Origin: an uncultured Eubacteriales bacterium
GTDB taxonomy: Bacteria > Bacillota > Clostridia > UMGS1883 > UMGS1540
DNA: 19,792 bases
NCBI GenBank assembly: GCA_900552775.1
Contig: USAP01000011.1
Location: 1 to 19,792, forward strand
Reading direction: 5' to 3'
Shown here: positions 16,776 through 19,792 of the stretch, one piece after another
Position numbering within the stretch: the first letter of the stretch is position 1
How the letters are laid out: each line of letters opens with the position of its first letter
Notes under the pieces: model-generated
The model's input: the letters and a program-made list of their open reading frames with translations, nothing else
Told to the model about the DNA's origin: nothing
Database searches by the model: none
Program-made: the position numbers and the translations under genes

Positions 16776-17174
16776 TTGAATAAAATCAGCGAAGCAAGGA
16801 GCGAAAGCATTTTCCGCGCGGCGTTCATAAGCGCTTTTTTGGCAGCGCTTATAACGGCGCTCGGAATGTTTTTGCTGTCGGTTTTTATTGCGTATTTCAA
16901 CGTGTCGGAGAGTGCGGCGGACGGATGTATCGGCGCCGCAACATTTATAAGTATGTTTGTTGCAGGTTTTTCGGCAGCGAGAAAACACCGCAGAAGCGGA
17001 TTGGTTTCGGGAATTGCCGCAGGCGCCGTATACGTACTTATAATGCTGCTTACAGGTTTTTTGTTTTTCGGCAATCTGAAAATCAGCGCCGAAACGCTTA
17101 AAATGTTTCTGATTTGCATATTTGCCGCCGCATTAGGCGGAATAATCGGAATAAATACCAAAAAAAGCAGATGA
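16776..17174 (+). CDS. TIGR04086-type four-helix membrane protein
   Basis: A 132-residue protein with four hydrophobic segments at about 14-40, 48-67, 76-98 and 108-127 and short charged ends. Size, helix count and position beside yajC fit the TIGR04086 (DUF3792/YrzE-like) family of clostridial membrane proteins, whose function is unknown. The loop RKHRRSG between helices 2 and 3 is strongly basic, which by the positive-inside rule places it in the cytoplasm. I chose TTG 16776 because GGAGG at 16764-16768 sits seven bases upstream; an earlier in-frame GTG at 16758 precedes that site. It probably shares the yajC transcript and ends just before a strong terminator. A link to Sec function is guilt by association only. 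Confidence 0.82.
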   Translation: MNKISEARSESIFRAAFISAFLAALITALGMFLLSVFIAYFNVSESAADGCIGAATFISMFVAGFSAARKHRRSGLVSGIAAGAVYVLIMLLTGFLFFGNLKISAETLKMFLICIFAAALGGIIGINTKKSR

Positions 17175-17197
17175 ACCGATAAGGGGAAAAAAGTCGT

Positions 17198-17239
17198 GGC
17201 TGTTTAAAAGTCAACAGGCTTTTAAACAGCCTTGTTTTT
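17198..17239 (+). terminator. Strong intrinsic terminator after the yajC unit
   Basis: A perfect 13-bp stem, GGCTGTTTAAAAG (17198-17210) with CTTTTAAACAGCC (17219-17231), encloses an 8-base loop and is followed by TTGTTTTT. It lies 24 bases after the membrane-protein stop and separates that unit from secDF. Confidence 0.92.
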
Positions 17240-17266
17240 GCATAAATTTCAGGTTAAAATGTTATT

Positions 17267-17294
17267 TTGACTCTATTTTGAATGCATTTTTAAT
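17267..17294 (+). promoter_or_regulatory. Possible second, upstream promoter for secD
   Basis: TTGACT (17267-17272) and TTTAAT (17289-17294) are spaced by 16 bases in AT-rich DNA just after the terminator. The match is weaker than the promoter at 17325-17354, so it may be a tandem start or chance. Confidence 0.35.
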
Positions 17295-17324
17295 TAATAA
17301 CAGTAAAATATTACAAAAAAACAC

Positions 17325-17354
17325 TTGACTTATATATACCTTAGGATATATAAT
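17325..17354 (+). promoter_or_regulatory. Sigma-A-type promoter for secD-secF
   Basis: TTGACT (17325-17330) and a perfect TATAAT (17349-17354) are separated by 18 bases, with an A-rich stretch upstream that could act as an UP element. Transcription would begin near 17361, about 27 bases before the secD ATG. Confidence 0.85.
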
Positions 17355-17387
17355 ATTAATGTTAATTCAACAAAGGAGGATATACAC

Positions 17388-18713
17388 ATGAAATGGAAAA
17401 GTGTGGTGGGACTTATTCTTTCCGTTGCAGTTATAGCGGGTCTGCTTTATACGGCGGCATTCGGATTTACGGTTACAAGTCCTTTTTCGGGAAATGAGTA
17501 TAAATTTCCGAAAGTTCTTGATGAGCAGGACGGTATCAAGAGAGGTCTTGACCTTGTCGGAGGCTCGGTCATTTCATTTGAAGCAGATGCGGACAACCCT
17601 TCGGAGGAGGATATGGACGCGGCACTGCAGGTTATCAGAAACAGACTTGACAGTCAGGGCTACTTTGACGCCATTGTTACAAGACAGGGCAGCAAGGTTA
17701 TAAGAGCCGAAATACCCGATATTAACGATCCGGAGGAAGCATTGCAGATGCTTAAGGCAGACGCTATTCTCACATTTACGGACGATCAGGACAACCTTAT
17801 TATGGACGGCAAAACGGGTGTTGAAAGCGCAAAGAGCGCATACGGACAGATAAGCGATAACGGTGACATGGCTTATTACGTTCAGCTCACGCTCACACCG
17901 GAAGGTCAGGCAAAGTTTGCGGAGGCAACAGCCGCTGCGGCAGCCAAAAGCGAAGGCAGCAATATAATAAAAATTAAACTCGACGATACGGATATTTCAT
18001 CGCCGAGAGTAAAAGAAAAAATCGATAACAAAACATGTATTATAGAAGGTAACTTCACGGAAGAGACCGCAAAGATTCTTGCGGATCAGATACAGAGCGG
18101 TCAGCTTCCCTTCAGCCTTAAGGAGAACGAGCTCCGTTCCGTAGGACCTACCCTCGGAAGCCAGGCTCTTCAGACAAGCCTTACGGCGGCTATGATAGGT
18201 ATTATTATAGTACTTCTCTTCATGCTTGTAATATACAGACTTCCGGGTCTTGTTGCGGACATTGCGCTTCTTTGCTATATAGCGCTTGTGTCGCTTATAA
18301 TGGCAGGTTACTTCATGCCTAACGGCTTTACGGCAACACTCACACTGCCCGGTATTGCAGGTATCATTCTTTCAATAGGTATGGCGGTTGACGCAAACGT
18401 TATAATATTTGAGAGAATCAAAGAGGAAATCAGAACGGGCAAATCCGTTTCGGCATCCGTTGAATCGGGATTTAAACGCGCAACATCGGCTATTATAGAC
18501 GCAAATATCACAACAATTATAGCTGCGGTTGTTTTGTGGAAGTTCGGTACGGGCACAATTCAGGGCTTTGCTCTGACGCTCGGCATAGGCGTTGTCGTTT
18601 CAATGATAACGGCTGTATTTATTACGAAATTCCTGCTCAAACTCATGCTCGGACTTAATATTAAAAACCCTGCGTTTTACGGCGTTAGAAAGGAGGACAT
18701 AAAGAATGATTAA
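17388..18713 (+). CDS. secD: Protein translocase subunit SecD
   Basis: SecD pairs with SecF in the membrane and uses the proton gradient to pull exported proteins from the SecYEG channel. The 441-residue product has one N-terminal transmembrane helix (about 6-26), the RGLDLVGG motif, an extracytoplasmic domain (about 60-260), GPTLGSQAL, then five membrane helices to residue about 430. The conserved helix segment SIGMAVDANVIIFERIKEE contains D335, the RND-family proton-relay type residue. The periplasmic region is shorter than in Proteobacteria, as usual for Clostridia. ATG 17388 has AAAGGAGGA eight bases upstream. The in-frame extension back to 17325 runs through the promoter and is rejected. 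It overlaps secF by 8 nt. Confidence 0.96.
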   Translation: MKWKSVVGLILSVAVIAGLLYTAAFGFTVTSPFSGNEYKFPKVLDEQDGIKRGLDLVGGSVISFEADADNPSEEDMDAALQVIRNRLDSQGYFDAIVTRQGSKVIRAEIPDINDPEEALQMLKADAILTFTDDQDNLIMDGKTGVESAKSAYGQISDNGDMAYYVQLTLTPEGQAKFAEATAAAAAKSEGSNIIKIKLDDTDISSPRVKEKIDNKTCIIEGNFTEETAKILADQIQSGQLPFSLKENELRSVGPTLGSQALQTSLTAAMIGIIIVLLFMLVIYRLPGLVADIALLCYIALVSLIMAGYFMPNGFTATLTLPGIAGIILSIGMAVDANVIIFERIKEEIRTGKSVSASVESGFKRATSAIIDANITTIIAAVVLWKFGTGTIQGFALTLGIGVVVSMITAVFITKFLLKLMLGLNIKNPAFYGVRKEDIKND

Positions 18714-19599
18714 TTTTGTGGGAAAGAAAAACATATTCTTTATTGTCTCCGGAGCAATAATTCTGCTCGGTATGATTGCATTTGCAATTTTCGGAGGATT
18801 GAACCTTGACCTGGACTTCCAGGGCGGTACGGCTATCAGAATGGAACTGGGTCAGGATTTTAACGATGAAGATGTAAGAAAGCTTGTAAGCGATACGATA
18901 GGCGGACATACCGTTGCTGTTCAGAAAGCCGGAACAAACAAAACAGAGGCCTATATCAAAACCGTTGAGATAGACACGGAAACGCGTGACAAAGTTGTTG
19001 AAGCCATTAAGGAAAAATATTCACTTGACCAGAACGCTTTGCTTGAAGCAAACAACGTATCCGCTTCGGCAAGCACAAAGCTCATAACGGACGCTTTTAA
19101 GGCTACAGGCTGGGCGGTTGTGTTTATGCTTATTTATATCACGTTCAGATTTAACATAAGATCGGGTCTTGCGGCTGTGCTGGGTCTGGTTCACAACATT
19201 CTTATCATGCTTTCGGTATATGCGATTTTCCAGATACCGGTTAACAGCTCGTTTATCGCCGCTGTTTTGACGATTGTGGGTTATTCGATAAACGATACCA
19301 TAGTTGTGTTTGATAAGATCCGTGAAAACGAAAAGCACGACAGAAGAAGCGAATTTGCCGTTGTTGCAAATACAAGCCTAAACCAGACACTTACAAGAAC
19401 GCTTAACACGTCTCTTACAACGCTGTTCACAATCCTCACGCTGTATGTACTCGGCGTGGCGTCGATTCGTGAATTTGCGCTTCCGATCATTATCGGTGTT
19501 ATAGTTGGTACGTATTCGTCAATCTGCATTGCAACTCCGCTTTGGGTTGTTTTGCGCGGCGTGAAATTCGGAAAAAAAGCCAAAAAGGCAAACGCATAA
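18706..19599 (+). CDS. secF: Protein translocase subunit SecF
   Basis: Partner of SecD in the auxiliary Sec translocon. The 297-residue protein has a first membrane helix (about 9-30), the DLDFQGGTAIRMEL motif, a small external domain (about 35-125), and five more membrane helices with the conserved YSINDTIVVFDKIREN segment holding D197. A basic tail (KFGKKAKKA) ends the protein in the cytoplasm. AGGAGG (18691-18696) inside the end of secD precedes ATG 18706 by nine bases. SecD and SecF are separate genes here, unlike the fused SecDF of Bacillus subtilis. The gene ends 61 bases before a terminator. Confidence 0.96.
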   Translation: MINFVGKKNIFFIVSGAIILLGMIAFAIFGGLNLDLDFQGGTAIRMELGQDFNDEDVRKLVSDTIGGHTVAVQKAGTNKTEAYIKTVEIDTETRDKVVEAIKEKYSLDQNALLEANNVSASASTKLITDAFKATGWAVVFMLIYITFRFNIRSGLAAVLGLVHNILIMLSVYAIFQIPVNSSFIAAVLTIVGYSINDTIVVFDKIRENEKHDRRSEFAVVANTSLNQTLTRTLNTSLTTLFTILTLYVLGVASIREFALPIIIGVIVGTYSSICIATPLWVVLRGVKFGKKAKKANA

Positions 19600-19660
19600 G
19601 ATTATTATCTTTTAAACGTACGGAGATTTTTTAATTGCTCCGGCGCGTAGAGGTCGTTGA

Positions 19661-19709
19661 GAAAGTGCGGAAAAACGAAAATTTTTGTTTTGCCGCGCTT
19701 TCTTTTTTT
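19661..19709 (+). terminator. Intrinsic terminator after secF
   Basis: A long imperfect stem pairs GAAAGTGCGG (19661-19670) with CCGCGCTTTC (19693-19702) through one G-U pair, and after one mismatch continues inward through the A-rich and T-rich arms. It is followed by seven T residues (19703-19709). It would end the secD-secF transcript. Confidence 0.85.
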
Positions 19710-19792
19710 GGAGGTATGGGAAAAAGCTTCGGAATCCGCAAACTGAGCCGAAACTTAGGTTTTGGAATACCGAAGGATGTACATGGGTACTT
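19710..19792 (+). other. Unassigned window end after the secF terminator
   Basis: GGAGG (19710-19714) follows the terminator T-tract directly. A frame from ATG 19716 stays open to the window edge (25 codons, beginning MGKSFGIRKLSRN), but the spacer after GGAGG is one base and the length is not significant. A small stem, CCGAAAC (19748-19754) with GTTTTGG (19759-19765), is also present. I cannot assign a gene or RNA here; it may be the leader of the next gene. Confidence 0.2.

Noticed and set aside
19716..19792. Start of a new protein gene at ATG 19716
   Set aside because: The spacer after GGAGG is one base, only 25 codons are visible, and the sequence matches no family I know.

Overview
The window reads as a chromosomal housekeeping segment from an anaerobic Firmicute of class Clostridia, probably an uncultured gut-type lineage. 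The evidence is gene order and family content: the block yicC-remA-gmk-rpoZ-priA-def-fmt-(zinc peptidase)-rsmB-rlmN-prpC-prkC-rsgA-rpe-thiN matches the Bacillus/Clostridium block. The YugP-type peptidase between fmt and rsmB, the TIGR04086-type membrane protein beside yajC, and separate secD and secF genes are clostridial habits. I cannot name a genus. All genes are on the + strand and packed tightly, with Shine-Dalgarno sites in front of most of them and many 4-14 nt overlaps.

Layout. Positions 1-124 hold the 3' end of an unrecognised reading frame. It is followed by leuS (147-2558). A 75-nt gap with a palindromic element leads into a long putative operon, 2634-16271. This carries YicC RNase, RemA, guanylate kinase, RNA polymerase omega, PriA, peptide deformylase, Met-tRNA formyltransferase, a membrane zinc peptidase, RsmB, RlmN, PP2C phosphatase, PASTA kinase, RsgA, ribulose-phosphate epimerase and thiamine pyrophosphokinase. 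A clear promoter (16305-16333) starts yajC plus a four-helix membrane protein, closed by a strong terminator (17198-17239). A second strong promoter (17325-17354) drives secD-secF, closed by a terminator at 19661-19709. The last 80 bases contain no assignable gene.

How the genes fit together. The large block concerns nucleotide supply (gmk), transcription (rpoZ), replication restart (priA), N-terminal formyl addition and removal (fmt, def), rRNA/tRNA methylation (rsmB, rlmN), 30S maturation (rsgA) and the PrkC/PrpC phosphorylation switch, with two metabolic genes at the end. The yajC/secDF part is the auxiliary Sec translocon.

I found no RNA genes, insertion sequences, CRISPR arrays or defence genes, and no convincing undescribed system; no gene-free stretch exceeds 300 bases. 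The points worth a second look are small: coaBC is missing between rpoZ and priA, the PASTA kinase has HHD in place of HRD, the rsgA start is unusual and in frame with prkC, a palindrome and possible Shine-Dalgarno-blocking stem lie before yicC, and the left edge is of uncertain origin.
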